The notes: generated by a model from the letters alone, not told the origin. A DNA stretch of 64,000 bases from Muribaculaceae bacterium (GCA_023663365.1 JAMPHP010000001.1:1398027-1462026), one strand, 5' to 3'; shown: positions 36,937-46,675, counted from the first letter of the stretch. Translations and numbers: made by a program.

Positions 36937-37419
36937 ATGATACAATCGAATGTAAAATACAGCGCCGGTGGGATGACGCTCTCAACGCTGTGTATGCTCG
37001 TAGTAGCTTCGGTCGCTGTGTATACAGCGCGGCAGGCCGACATCATGATAAGCTCGATTCTGATACTGTGCCTGCTGTCGTGGCTGTTCGCGGTGCTGTG
37101 GTATGCGCCGCTGTCGCTGCGCCTGAGCGATACAGAACTCACCGTGCATCGTCCCTTGTTCGACCGCAGGATAGCCTTGGCCGACATCGTCGAGGTCAAG
37201 CTCGTCAGTCCGACCATGGCCGAACGGTGCATCATAGGCTGTCGCGGCCTTTGTGGCTACTGGGGTTGGTTCTCCGAGCCGATGATAGGGCGCTACTTCG
37301 CTTACTACGGCAAAGCCTCGGACTGCTTCGTGGTGAAACTGCGCAGTGGCCGCCGCTATATGCTCTCCTGCGAGCGCCCTGAGGCTATGGTGAGCGAAAT
37401 TGCCGCTCGAATTAACTAA
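36937..37419 (+). CDS. Small membrane protein with bacterial PH domain
   Basis: 160 residues: two membrane helices (about 12-30 and 36-57), then a bacterial PH-like domain with LSLRLSDTELTVHRPLFDRR, a glycine/aromatic loop CRGLCGYWGWFSEPMIGRYF and FVVKLRSGRRYMLSC. This layout (two helices plus bPH) is common in Bacteroidetes single-gene families; the role is unknown. It begins only 15 nt after a strong terminator, so it needs its own promoter, which I do not see clearly. Confidence 0.75.
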   Translation: MIQSNVKYSAGGMTLSTLCMLVVASVAVYTARQADIMISSILILCLLSWLFAVLWYAPLSLRLSDTELTVHRPLFDRRIALADIVEVKLVSPTMAERCIIGCRGLCGYWGWFSEPMIGRYFAYYGKASDCFVVKLRSGRRYMLSCERPEAMVSEIAARIN

Positions 37420-37436
37420 CTTTAAGACTTCCGCCG

Positions 37437-37467
37437 CTTGCCGAAACATTAAAAAGCGCTACCTTTG
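37437..37467 (+). promoter_or_regulatory. Promoter of tRNA-Ser
   Basis: CTTG (37437-37440), 19-base spacer, TACCTTTG (37460-37467), 12 nt before the tRNA. Confidence 0.85.
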
Positions 37468-37479
37468 CATCCGTAAAAC

Positions 37480-37567
37480 GGAGTGGTGCTCGAGTGGCTG
37501 AAGAGGCACGCCTGGAAAGCGTGTAACCGTCAAAAGCGGTTCGCGAGTTCGAATCTCGCTCACTCCG
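37480..37567 (+). tRNA. tRNA-Ser (anticodon GGA)
   Basis: An 88-nt class II tRNA: acceptor GGAGTG/CACTCC, anticodon stem-loop CACGCCTGGAAAGCGTG with GGA, a long variable arm (AACCGTCAAAAGCGGTT) and T-arm GAGTTCGAATCTC. Discriminator G, followed by CA but no full encoded CCA. Confidence 0.96.
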
Positions 37568-37573
37568 CATAAG

Positions 37574-37607
37574 ATAGCCCCGACAATCCTTTGGTTGTAG
37601 GGGCTAT
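37574..37607 (+). terminator. tRNA-Ser terminator hairpin overlapping the next promoter
   Basis: ATAGCCCC (37574-37581) pairs with GGGGCTAT (37600-37607), with an inner ACAA/TTGT stem. A T-poor tail (TATTTGT) follows. The loop holds the -33 box of the LytTR gene. Confidence 0.75.
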
Positions 37608-37621
37608 TATTTGTACCTTTG
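37590..37621 (+). promoter_or_regulatory. Promoter of the LytTR operon
   Basis: TTTG (37590-37593), 20-base spacer, TACCTTTG (37614-37621). The predicted start site is only about 5-7 nt before the ATG at 37633, so the mRNA would be almost leaderless. Confidence 0.82.
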
Positions 37622-37632
37622 CCTCGGAAATA

Positions 37633-37998
37633 ATGAGAAAGGATCTGTTGTTTATCACTTCCACGGAGTTGCTCCGTGTGGCTACCGATGCAGTGGTGTT
37701 TATCACCGCCGACGGGAACTACTCTGCCATCACTATGGCCGACGGGAGTGACTACGTCCTTACTCTCCAGCTCGGGCAGGTTGAACGACGGATTTCCGAG
37801 ATGGTTGATACAGGCGACAACCGATTTATTCGCATTGGTAAAAGCCTGATTGTCAACCGCGATTATATAGCGTTCATATGTCCTTCGCGACAAAAGCTCA
37901 CCTTGTCGGATGGCCGCACATTCCGCCGCGATACTTCTGCATCGCGCGAGGCACTGAAAGCGTTGAAGGAGTTAATAGAAAAAAGTTCAGACAAATGA
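37633..37998 (+). CDS. Stand-alone LytTR DNA-binding regulator
   Basis: 121 residues that are almost only a LytTR domain: LLRVATDAVVFITADGNYSA, then GDNRFIRIGKSLIVNRDYIA and KLTLSDGRTFRRDTSASREA. There is no receiver domain, so any phosphorylation input is missing. The ATG at 37633 is needed to keep the first strand; the upstream ATG at 37591 lies before the promoter. The stop overlaps the next start as ATGA, so the membrane protein that follows is translated with it, as expected when an unusual membrane partner controls a LytTR regulator. Confidence 0.88.
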   Translation: MRKDLLFITSTELLRVATDAVVFITADGNYSAITMADGSDYVLTLQLGQVERRISEMVDTGDNRFIRIGKSLIVNRDYIAFICPSRQKLTLSDGRTFRRDTSASREALKALKELIEKSSDK

Positions 37999-38891
37999 GC
38001 AAGGAAGCACACGATATAAAAGATGATGAGATTCGCATAATCTCGTCGGGAAATACCGGCGATGTGCCTTCTTCCGATAGTCCGTCAAGAAGCCGCAAGT
38101 TGATCGTTGCGTTTTCGCTTGTAGCCGCTATTCTCTGTGCTGTGGCCGTGGTCTATTGGGTAGTCAGCAATGGAAGAGATAGCGATGAGACGCTGGAGAT
38201 TGTCCCTGCCGTCCCTTCCGCCGACGGTTTTGCCGCCGAAGATGCCGTATGCGACACTATTGTGATGGAGCCTGCCGAGGTCGCTTATGTAGCAATATCC
38301 GATACGACAGTCAACAGAGTGCCACTATCCATATTCCGACCCACAAATCTGACTCCGACTTTGCAGATTGGCCAAGAAGTCCTCGCTGATTCCACCGTAA
38401 GGTTTGCCGTTCAAGCCGCCGATGTGAGAGGCGACAACGGAGGCATCGTCGGAGCCTTTGTGGAAAAAGGCACTTTGGTCAGCAAAGGTCAAGCCAAATC
38501 GGGCTTCTGTGCCATCATAGGCGGCAAAGTGAATATTGGAGTAGCAGATGCCACGCCTTTCTTAGAGCAGGCGCTGGAGACCGACGGCTATTTCTTTCGT
38601 CAATATCCTCTTGTTGTGGCTAATCAGATTGTGGAGAACAAGCCCAAAGGCGAGTCGCTGCGCAAGGCCCTTGCCGAGCTCGGGGGTGAGCCGGTGGTGA
38701 TCATGAGCCGGAAGGCCATGACTTTCCATGATTTCTCGCAGAGTCTCGTCGATCTGGGTGTCAGCAATGCCATCTATCTCGTGGGAGGCATGGGATATGG
38801 CTTTGCCTTCGACAGCGAGGGTAATAAGGTCGAGTTCGGCAAATTGATGCAGAATATGCGGCCAAATACGAATTATATAGTGTGGCGATAA
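37995..38891 (+). CDS. Single-pass membrane protein with phosphodiester-glycosidase-like domain
   Basis: 298 residues: a cytoplasmic N-terminus of about 33 residues, one membrane helix (about 35-57, LIVAFSLVAAILCAVAVVYW), then an extracytoplasmic domain with VRGDNGGIVGAFVEKGTLVS, FCAIIGGKVNIGVADATPFL, YPLVVANQIVENKPKGESLR and LVDLGVSNAIYLVGGMGYGF. The pattern recalls the DUF2233/NAGPA phosphodiester glycosidase family, though I am not certain. The translated start at 37995 overlaps the LytTR stop; the frame extends further upstream but only as a shadow of that gene. It may sense a wall or glycan signal for the LytTR protein, or be its target. Confidence 0.7.
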   Translation: MSKEAHDIKDDEIRIISSGNTGDVPSSDSPSRSRKLIVAFSLVAAILCAVAVVYWVVSNGRDSDETLEIVPAVPSADGFAAEDAVCDTIVMEPAEVAYVAISDTTVNRVPLSIFRPTNLTPTLQIGQEVLADSTVRFAVQAADVRGDNGGIVGAFVEKGTLVSKGQAKSGFCAIIGGKVNIGVADATPFLEQALETDGYFFRQYPLVVANQIVENKPKGESLRKALAELGGEPVVIMSRKAMTFHDFSQSLVDLGVSNAIYLVGGMGYGFAFDSEGNKVEFGKLMQNMRPNTNYIVWR

Positions 38892-38924
38892 TTTCATTTC
38901 ATACATAAATATACGGTTTCATAC

Positions 38925-38956
38925 AACGTCCGGCAAAACCCTTTGTCGGACGTTTT
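38925..38956 (+). terminator. Terminator of the LytTR operon
   Basis: AACGTCCG (38925-38932) pairs with CGGACGTT (38947-38954), with inner CAAA/TTTG pairing and a T-rich tail TTTTCTTT. Confidence 0.8.
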
Positions 38957-38994
38957 CTTTAGGCGAAATTTGTTCCGTAAAACTATTTCGCAAA

Positions 38995-41900
38995 ATGAAG
39001 CCCAACGTTCCAACTATCAAACTTTTTTTCCTTGCCACAGCTGTGGCGATATGCGCGATTTCGATCACATCATGCAGCCGACGACTGATGACCGCCGATG
39101 AAGCGGCACATTGGATTGCGGCCTACACACCGCCGGCAATCGACATGGACTCCAAGATCCGGATAGAGATGACCGATGCCATGATTGCCAAGATCGACAC
39201 GGGCATTTTGGCGGCAGAATGTGTTGCCTTTTCTCCGAAAGTAAAAGGTAAGGCGGTTTTTTCGAGCGACAAGCGTTTTCTCGACTTTATCCCCGACAAA
39301 AGTTTGAAACAAGGGCAAAGATATGAATGTCGCCTGAAAATGAAAGAGCTCGCGGGCGTTGACTCTTTAGGTGACTTCCTCTTCGACTTTGTGGTTGCAG
39401 AGAGAGAGCTGCGGATCAGCGATGTGGTGGCTACGGTCGATGCCGACGATGTTTCGATGATGAGCGTGTCGGGCACACTGGAGTATAACACGGAAGCCGG
39501 TAATTTGGCTACATCCGACAGTACTATACTGATTTGCGACGCTCCATCGGCACATATCGTGCTCGACAAAAATGCTCAGGATAAAGCACGGCGCTTTAAA
39601 ATCACCGGTATAAAGCGCCGGTCGAGCCCTTACACGATTAAGATTTCAACCAAACCGATACACGGGTTTCCCAAGGTTGAGAGTGCGGTGGAAATTCCCT
39701 CGGTGGGGGATTTCCGGCTGTTGCACGCAGTAAGAGTGGATGCCACCGAGCCCTATCTCGACCTTGAATTCAGCTCGCCTTTGTCGGCCGGCCAAGAGCT
39801 GGACGGGCTTGTCACCATCGATGGTGTCAAGGATTTGAAAATCGAGCGGGAAGGCTGCAATGTGAAGGTCTTTTATCCGCAAAGCGGCATCACCGACATC
39901 ACTCTTCAGCTGTCGGAGCTTATAAAGAGCAACAGCGGTCGCCGACTCGATGTGAATATAGAGCGACGCTTCAAGCAGACTGTTCTTCCGCCGGCAGTCG
40001 AAATTCCGATTGAGGGAAATATACTTCCCGATAATAATAAGCTGACGCTGCCTTTCCGGGCTGTGAACCTGGCCGTTGTCGATGTGGAGGTCGTGAAGAT
40101 TTTCCCCGGCAATGTAATGGCTTTTCTGCAGGATAATGACCTTGACGGCACCGCCGCGCTACGCCGCTTCGGCCGACTGGTATATCACCGCACGGTGAGG
40201 CTGGATAAGGATAAGTCCCTGAACATCCATCAATGGCAAAATTTTTCCATCGACCTCAAGGGCTTGTTCGCTCACGAACGTGGGGCAATATACAATATCA
40301 GGCTATCGTTCCGCAAAGCGTATTCGCTTTATGGCAGGACTGCTCCGGCCGAATTTGAGGAAAGGGCGCAAGTCTCAGATGAAGAAAGAGAAAACTGGGA
40401 TATGCCTTACCCGTATATCTACCGTGCTGCCCCCGACCATGATTGGAAATACTATAGCTGGAATGAAGCCAATGATCCGTCGAAGCCGTCGTACTACATG
40501 CAGGAGTCGAGGATGCCCGAAAGGAATATTGTGGCATCGACCCTCGGACTGATTGCGAAGAGGGGTGAGAATGATGTATACCACCTCGCCGCCACCGACC
40601 TCATCACGGCATCGCCTGCCGCCGGGGTTGAAGTCGCGGCCTACAACTATCAGCTTCAGAAGATTGCCACTTCAACTACCGATGCTTCGGGCTTTGCGCA
40701 ATTGACGACAGTCGGATCGCCATTCATGCTCACCGCATCCGATGGCACAAGCACCACATACCTTAAGGTGACACCGGGGAGTGAGCTCTCCACGAGCAAC
40801 TTCGACGTTTCGGGCAAAGCGGTCGGTGATGGGCTCAAGGGCTTCATATATGGCGACCGGGGTGTGTGGCGGCCCGGCGATGAAGTGCATCTGTCGCTGA
40901 TTTTGGAAGACCGTCATGGAGCCCTTCCGAAGTCTCACCCTGTGGTGATGGAGCTTTTCAACCCGGCCGAACAATTGTATGCCCGCCGTACTTTATCGGA
41001 AAGCATCGATGGCTTCTACGTGTTCCATGTGCGCACTGATGAAGATGTACCGACCGGCATCTGGACTGCTCATTTCAAGGTTGGCAATCAAACATTCCGC
41101 CATAAAGTACGCATCGAGACCATAAAGCCGAACAGGCTGAAAATCAACATCACGGCGCCCGCCGTGTTTATAGCGAACAAGGCGCAGGAAACAGGCCTCG
41201 ATGCCCGCTGGCTCACAGGCCCTGCCGCCAAGGGTATGAACGCATCGATGGAGATGGCCCTGTATTCAGATTCTCATCCCTTCGGCGGATATAAGAAATA
41301 CACTTTCTCCAACCCGCTTGTGAAGTTTACTTCTTCGCAAAAACAAATACTGAGCGGAAGGCTCGACAGCATCGGCAGCATTCGCAGATATTGCACCGTG
41401 GGTGCCGACATCAATTCGCCGGGGATGCTCCGTGCCAATATCACAGCCAAGGTCTCCGAGCCGGGCGGCGATGTGAGCATCAGCTCCCGTTCGGTGCAGT
41501 TTTCTCCTTTCGATGTATATATAGGCGTGGACTTGTCGGTCGAGGAATACTGCACCGACACCGATCTGCAGATTCCTGTGGTGGTGCTGAATAAGGATGG
41601 CGAAAAGTTGAAAAATCGTGAGTTGTCCTATAAAATTTACCGGCTCGACTGGACCTGCTGGCGCGAAGGTGCGGAGAACCTGAGCCGCTATGTGAAAAGC
41701 TCGTCGGCCGACTTGGTGGCAAGTGGCCGGGTGACCGCTACCGACGGAGTTGCTGCGGTCCCATTCAGAGTAAACTATCCTGATTGGGGCAAATACCTCG
41801 TGCTTGTGCGCGACACAAAAGGCGGCCATGCCTCCGGCGGTACCATCATGGTGGATTGGCCTCAGTGGCGTGGACGCGCCAATCGGTCGGAAGCCGGGGC

Positions 41901-44448
41901 GAGTACGGAGCTTTCTTTCACCCTCGACAAGAAATCATACGAAGCCGGGGAGGTCGCAAAAGTCTATCTGCCAAAGTGCAAGGGAGGCAGAGTGCTCCTT
42001 AGTGTAGAAACAGGGTCGGGGATTATCCGCAAATATTGGGTGAATACATCGGCCGACAAAGAGACCTGCTTCAAGCTGCCTGTCAATGCGGCGATGGCTC
42101 CCAACTTCTATGTCACGGCCACGATGATGCGACCGCACCGCCTCACACGCGGCGATGCTCCCATAAGGCTGTTCGGTGTCGCCGGGGCCTCGGTTGTAGA
42201 CAAGCGAACCATCCTACACCCCGAGATCGAGATGCCCGACGAATTGCACCCACGCCAATCCTTCTCTATAAAAGTGAAGGAGCGTGATGGCAAACCGATG
42301 ACCTATACCCTCGCCATAGTCGATGAGGGGCTGCTCGATATCAGTAATTTCTCGACCCCGAGGCCTTGGGCTGCCATGTATGAGCGCGAAGCCTTGGGCG
42401 TGAAGACCTGGGATATGTACGATAAGGTGGTCGGGGCTTTCGGCTCGAACTTCCGCCCCGTGCTGAGCATAGGCGGCGACGAAGCACTCCGCAAGTCGGC
42501 CGGAAAAGAGAAGCGCTTCAACCCTGTGGTCAAATTCATCGGCCCCTTCACGCTCTCGGGCGGAAAGGCAAGCCACCGCCTTACTTTACCCAACTATGTG
42601 GGCTCGGTGAGGGTGATGATAGTGGCTGCGCACGACGGATGCTATGGCAACACCGACAAGACGGTGAAAGTGACATCGCCCTTGATGCTACTGACGACCC
42701 TGCCGCGCACATTGGCCTGCGGCGATGCTGTGGATATGGCAGTAAATGTTTTTGCGATGAAAGATGAGATTAAAGATTTGACAGTCAAGGTCGAAACTGC
42801 CGGCCCGCTATCGGTGTCGGGCCCGGCGACTAAGCGACTGACATACTCTGCCGTCGGCGAGAAGCTCGAGAATTTCAGGCTGAGGTGCAGCCAAAGCGAA
42901 GAGGGGAGGGTACGGATAGTGGTATCGACTGCCGGCGGCTCATTCAGCATGTCGGATACAATCTTTATAGAGGTGAAGAATCCTATGCCTATACAGATTG
43001 ACGAGCGCGTGGCTACTTTAAAGCCGGGCGAAAGCACTGAGCTCACATGGCACCCTGAGCACACCATGAGCGCCTGCCTGCAGATATCGTCCATGCCGAC
43101 AATCAGCTTCGGCAGGTGCATGGAGTTCTTCGAGAACTACGAGCATCTCTGCTCCGAGCAATTGGCATCAAAGGCGCTGTTCATGCTCTATGGTCGCCAA
43201 GCCCTCAGTGCAGATAAAAAGGACGAATGTGAGAAAGCACTGCCGGGCATCACCAAAAGCGTGGCTGCGCGTCAGCTTCCCGATGGCGGCTTCGTGTACT
43301 GGCCCGGCCGGGAGCAGGCCAATACGTGGGTGACGAGCATGGCGGGTCTCGCTCTTGTGGAGGCCAACAGGCAGGGCATAAGAGTGAACCGCGAAACCCT
43401 CGACAAATGGGTTGAATATCAGGAGAAGACAGCCCGCAACTATTGCTACTCCGAGTCGACCGATGCGGATCAGGCATTCCGGCTTTATTCACTCGCCAAG
43501 GCCGGCAAAGCGATGAAATCGGCCATGAACAGGCTTCGGGAGTCGAAGAAATTGTCGCAGACAGCCGCATACTGCCTTGCTTCGGCCTATGCCGTCGACG
43601 GGCGTAGGGATGTGGCCGCATCGCTGATCGACAGAGCCGAGCGAACACCTTATACACAGGCCGAGGATATGTTCGGTTCGTCGCTTCGCGATAAGGCTCT
43701 CGCACTTGAGGCATATATGCTCTGTGAAAAGACGGCGGAAGCGATAGCCCGTGCCCAAGAGCTGGCCGAACAATGCGCCGGTGCCGAATATGTGACTCAG
43801 GATGTAGCCTTCACAACGATGGCCATGCAGGCGCAGAGCAATCGGGCCGGCAAAGTATCGGTCGATGTGAGTGAGAGCGGAAAGGCTGTATCGTCATTTT
43901 CAAATCTCAACTCCGTGAAGAATATCGGGCTCAGTGCCACCGGCGGCAAAGTGTCGGTGAGCAATACGGGGAGCAGCCCGGTGGTGCTGTCCTTGACCAC
44001 GACAGGCCGGATGCGCGCTGCCGACTGTAAAGCTGCGAAATCCAAGGACCTGGCGGTGAAAGTATCGTACACCGACATGAACGGCAAAGCGATATCGGCT
44101 GAGCGCCTGACCCAGGATGCCGAATTCTACGCATGTGTCGCAGTCACCAACAAGGGGAGCGATATACAGGCCATGGCCTTGACCTACTCCATCCCCTCGG
44201 GTTGGGAGATATGGAACCCGCGCTTGTTCGGCGGCTCTGCGAAGAGTATCGACTATCTGGATATACGCGATGATCGTGTAATCTACTATTCAGCACTTGC
44301 CTCGGGCAAGACGCAGACCTACAAGATACGCCTCCGTGCTGCTTATGTCGGGAATTTTATACTTCCGCCGGCTGTGTGTGAGGATATGTACAAGCCTTCG
44401 CGACGGGCGTTTACGGAGGCGTCGGGCGTGTCGGTAGAGAAGATTTGA
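38995..44448 (+). CDS. Alpha-2-macroglobulin-like lipoprotein with thioester
   Basis: 1817 residues. The lipoprotein signal ends at ISITSC (Cys about residue 27). Macroglobulin MG domains fill the first two thirds, including RGVWRPGDEVHLSLILEDRH (the MG domain before the bait) and VDEGLLDISNFSTPRPW; then the alpha-2-macroglobulin domain with TSPLMLLTTLPRTLACGD. The thioester motif C-S-E-Q is at Cys1386-Gln1389 (EHLCSEQLASKALFMLYGRQ), so the covalent trap is intact. Such periplasmic proteins trap proteases that breach the outer membrane. The PBP1C gene follows after 10 nt, the same pairing as E. coli yfhM-pbpC, which ties protease trapping to wall repair. Confidence 0.95.
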   Translation: MKPNVPTIKLFFLATAVAICAISITSCSRRLMTADEAAHWIAAYTPPAIDMDSKIRIEMTDAMIAKIDTGILAAECVAFSPKVKGKAVFSSDKRFLDFIPDKSLKQGQRYECRLKMKELAGVDSLGDFLFDFVVAERELRISDVVATVDADDVSMMSVSGTLEYNTEAGNLATSDSTILICDAPSAHIVLDKNAQDKARRFKITGIKRRSSPYTIKISTKPIHGFPKVESAVEIPSVGDFRLLHAVRVDATEPYLDLEFSSPLSAGQELDGLVTIDGVKDLKIEREGCNVKVFYPQSGITDITLQLSELIKSNSGRRLDVNIERRFKQTVLPPAVEIPIEGNILPDNNKLTLPFRAVNLAVVDVEVVKIFPGNVMAFLQDNDLDGTAALRRFGRLVYHRTVRLDKDKSLNIHQWQNFSIDLKGLFAHERGAIYNIRLSFRKAYSLYGRTAPAEFEERAQVSDEERENWDMPYPYIYRAAPDHDWKYYSWNEANDPSKPSYYMQESRMPERNIVASTLGLIAKRGENDVYHLAATDLITASPAAGVEVAAYNYQLQKIATSTTDASGFAQLTTVGSPFMLTASDGTSTTYLKVTPGSELSTSNFDVSGKAVGDGLKGFIYGDRGVWRPGDEVHLSLILEDRHGALPKSHPVVMELFNPAEQLYARRTLSESIDGFYVFHVRTDEDVPTGIWTAHFKVGNQTFRHKVRIETIKPNRLKINITAPAVFIANKAQETGLDARWLTGPAAKGMNASMEMALYSDSHPFGGYKKYTFSNPLVKFTSSQKQILSGRLDSIGSIRRYCTVGADINSPGMLRANITAKVSEPGGDVSISSRSVQFSPFDVYIGVDLSVEEYCTDTDLQIPVVVLNKDGEKLKNRELSYKIYRLDWTCWREGAENLSRYVKSSSADLVASGRVTATDGVAAVPFRVNYPDWGKYLVLVRDTKGGHASGGTIMVDWPQWRGRANRSEAGASTELSFTLDKKSYEAGEVAKVYLPKCKGGRVLLSVETGSGIIRKYWVNTSADKETCFKLPVNAAMAPNFYVTATMMRPHRLTRGDAPIRLFGVAGASVVDKRTILHPEIEMPDELHPRQSFSIKVKERDGKPMTYTLAIVDEGLLDISNFSTPRPWAAMYEREALGVKTWDMYDKVVGAFGSNFRPVLSIGGDEALRKSAGKEKRFNPVVKFIGPFTLSGGKASHRLTLPNYVGSVRVMIVAAHDGCYGNTDKTVKVTSPLMLLTTLPRTLACGDAVDMAVNVFAMKDEIKDLTVKVETAGPLSVSGPATKRLTYSAVGEKLENFRLRCSQSEEGRVRIVVSTAGGSFSMSDTIFIEVKNPMPIQIDERVATLKPGESTELTWHPEHTMSACLQISSMPTISFGRCMEFFENYEHLCSEQLASKALFMLYGRQALSADKKDECEKALPGITKSVAARQLPDGGFVYWPGREQANTWVTSMAGLALVEANRQGIRVNRETLDKWVEYQEKTARNYCYSESTDADQAFRLYSLAKAGKAMKSAMNRLRESKKLSQTAAYCLASAYAVDGRRDVAASLIDRAERTPYTQAEDMFGSSLRDKALALEAYMLCEKTAEAIARAQELAEQCAGAEYVTQDVAFTTMAMQAQSNRAGKVSVDVSESGKAVSSFSNLNSVKNIGLSATGGKVSVSNTGSSPVVLSLTTTGRMRAADCKAAKSKDLAVKVSYTDMNGKAISAERLTQDAEFYACVAVTNKGSDIQAMALTYSIPSGWEIWNPRLFGGSAKSIDYLDIRDDRVIYYSALASGKTQTYKIRLRAAYVGNFILPPAVCEDMYKPSRRAFTEASGVSVEKI

Positions 44449-44458
44449 AGTTGGCCAG

Positions 44459-46666
44459 ATGAAACATTCTCCAAGGAGATACCGATGGTGGGCAATAGCC
44501 GTGGCAGCATCTTGCGTGCTGCTATGGCTCTTCTGCCTGCCCGGCACACTATTCGGCGATGTGGCTTACTCCACAGTGGTCACTGCCGCCGACGGCACCC
44601 TGCTTGGTGCGAGGGTGGCTGCCGACGGCCAGTGGCGCTTCCCGCCGAGCGACACTGTGCCGGAGAAGTTTGCCAAGGCTCTTATCGAATATGAGGACCG
44701 CACGTTCTACAGCCACTTTGGAGTCAGCCTGCGAGGCATCTGCAGAGCCATGAAGCAGAACCTCAGCAATGGCCGTGTGGTGAGCGGGGCCAGTACAATC
44801 ACGATGCAGACAATCAGGCTACACCGGCGCGGCCCGCGCGATGTGCTTGAGAAAGTGGTGGAAATGTTTATGGCCACGCGGCTTGAGCTGCGCTGTTCAA
44901 AGGCCGAAATTCTTAAGCTCTATGCTTCGCACGCTCCCTTTGGCGGCAATGTCGTAGGCATCGACGCCGCCGTATGGCGATATCTCGGCAACGACGGCAA
45001 TGATATGTCGTGGGCGGAAGCAACTACCCTGGCGGTGCTGCAGAACGCTCCATCAACCACACATCTGTCGAAAAACAGAGGCAAACTGCTTGCGAAGCGC
45101 AACCGCCTGCTAAAGCGCCTGTATGATAAGGGTGAAATCAGCGATGAGGAATATCAATTATCCATAGAGGAGCCTTTGATTGGTACGCCCGTGGCAATGC
45201 CCTCGGTAGCTCAGCATCTTGTGGAATACTATCACAAAAAGCGGAGGGGGCAACGCACGCGCACCGACATAGACCATACTCTGCAGAAAAGGGTCGAGGA
45301 TATGGCTGCTTCGTGGCGCAGTGAATTGGCGATGACAGGAGCTCACGACCTTGCCATTGTTGTGGCAGAGGTGACCTCGGGCAAAATTATAGCCTACTGC
45401 GGCAATGCCGATATGGAGGCTGAGCGCCACGGGCGATGGGTAGACATAGCACGCTCGCCGCGCTCGTCGGGCAGTATACTGAAGCCCTTGCTCTACTGCG
45501 CCTCGCTGCAAGAGGGTGTGATTCTTGAGAAGACGATACTGCCCGACGTACCTACGGATTTTGGCGGGTTCGCTCCTAAAAATTTCGACGGGAGTTATGC
45601 CGGTATCGTGCCTGCCGACGAGGCTCTCTCGCTCTCGCTCAATATCCCCAACGTATACTTGCTGAAGCAGTTCGGCACGGCGCGCTTTGCATCCTTGCTC
45701 CATAAATGCGGGCTTGCGAGCCTTACGCGCCCGGCGCATGAATATGGGCTGTCCTTGGTACTCGGCGGTGCCGAAGTGACTCTATTCGATATCGTAAACT
45801 GCTACACGAAGTTAGCACGCTTTGAGCCGGACTTTCCGCTGAACGACTCCACGGCGATATACTCAATGCTAAATGCCATGAGAGAGGTCAATCGCCCCGA
45901 CGGCCTGGACTACAGCCGCGTGAGCGACTTGCAGAACATAGCATGGAAAACAGGCACGAGCTACGGTGCCCGCGACGCGTGGGCCATAGGCATCACACCG
46001 GGCTACGTGGTAGGCGTGTGGGTGGGTAATGCCGATGGCACCGGCGTGGCTGATATGACAGGAGCGAGAGCTGCCGGGCCGCTTATGCTCGACGTCTTCA
46101 ATCTGCTCCCGTGGTCGGGTTGGTTTCCTGCGCCCAAGGGCTTTCGTGCGAAAGTTTGCCGCAACTCGGGGCATCTTGCAGGAAAATACTGCAAGGACAC
46201 AGTGTGGCAGACTGTGCCGAGAAAAGGCCGCAGCACAGGGCAATGTCCCTATTGCCGCGAAATTCCGGTCTCGGCCGACGGACAGCGTATCGTCAGCGAC
46301 TGCGCTGAGCCGGTGGTGATGAAATCGTACTTCATGCTGCCACCTCTGCAGAAGTATTTTTACAAACTCCGACATGCCGATTTCGTTGATGCACCCGTGG
46401 ATGCGGCTGCACCGGATATTATCAAATTTATCTATCCGGCCGACGGTTCGTGCATATCACTTCCGCCCTCGCCCGACAACGTCCTGACATGCAAGGCCGC
46501 ACACTCCGAACCCTCGGCGACACTATTCTGGCATCTTGACAATAATTTTGTGGGAGCTACCACCGACCTCCACCAGATCAACATTAATCCCGGGCCGGGA
46601 GTACATCGCCTTACTGCCATAGACCACTACGGCTCATCGGCATCGCTTGAATTTGTGGTGAAATAG
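44459..46666 (+). CDS. pbpC: Penicillin-binding protein 1C
   Basis: 735 residues: one N-terminal membrane helix (AIAVAASCVLLWLFCLPGTL), a GT51 glycosyltransferase domain (ALIEYEDRTFYSHFGVSLRG with the catalytic Glu, GASTITMQTIRL, KAEILKLYASHAPFGGNVVG), a transpeptidase domain with the active Ser339 in SILK (339-342), SLN in the loop LSLSLNIPNVYL and KTGTS (497-501), and a C-terminal PBP1C domain (YPADGSCISLPPSPDN). It polymerises and crosslinks peptidoglycan in the periplasm. The start at 44459 is 10 nt past the alpha-2-macroglobulin stop; co-transcription is near certain. Confidence 0.96.
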   Translation: MKHSPRRYRWWAIAVAASCVLLWLFCLPGTLFGDVAYSTVVTAADGTLLGARVAADGQWRFPPSDTVPEKFAKALIEYEDRTFYSHFGVSLRGICRAMKQNLSNGRVVSGASTITMQTIRLHRRGPRDVLEKVVEMFMATRLELRCSKAEILKLYASHAPFGGNVVGIDAAVWRYLGNDGNDMSWAEATTLAVLQNAPSTTHLSKNRGKLLAKRNRLLKRLYDKGEISDEEYQLSIEEPLIGTPVAMPSVAQHLVEYYHKKRRGQRTRTDIDHTLQKRVEDMAASWRSELAMTGAHDLAIVVAEVTSGKIIAYCGNADMEAERHGRWVDIARSPRSSGSILKPLLYCASLQEGVILEKTILPDVPTDFGGFAPKNFDGSYAGIVPADEALSLSLNIPNVYLLKQFGTARFASLLHKCGLASLTRPAHEYGLSLVLGGAEVTLFDIVNCYTKLARFEPDFPLNDSTAIYSMLNAMREVNRPDGLDYSRVSDLQNIAWKTGTSYGARDAWAIGITPGYVVGVWVGNADGTGVADMTGARAAGPLMLDVFNLLPWSGWFPAPKGFRAKVCRNSGHLAGKYCKDTVWQTVPRKGRSTGQCPYCREIPVSADGQRIVSDCAEPVVMKSYFMLPPLQKYFYKLRHADFVDAPVDAAAPDIIKFIYPADGSCISLPPSPDNVLTCKAAHSEPSATLFWHLDNNFVGATTDLHQININPGPGVHRLTAIDHYGSSASLEFVVK

Positions 46667-46675
46667 TGCCGACAG

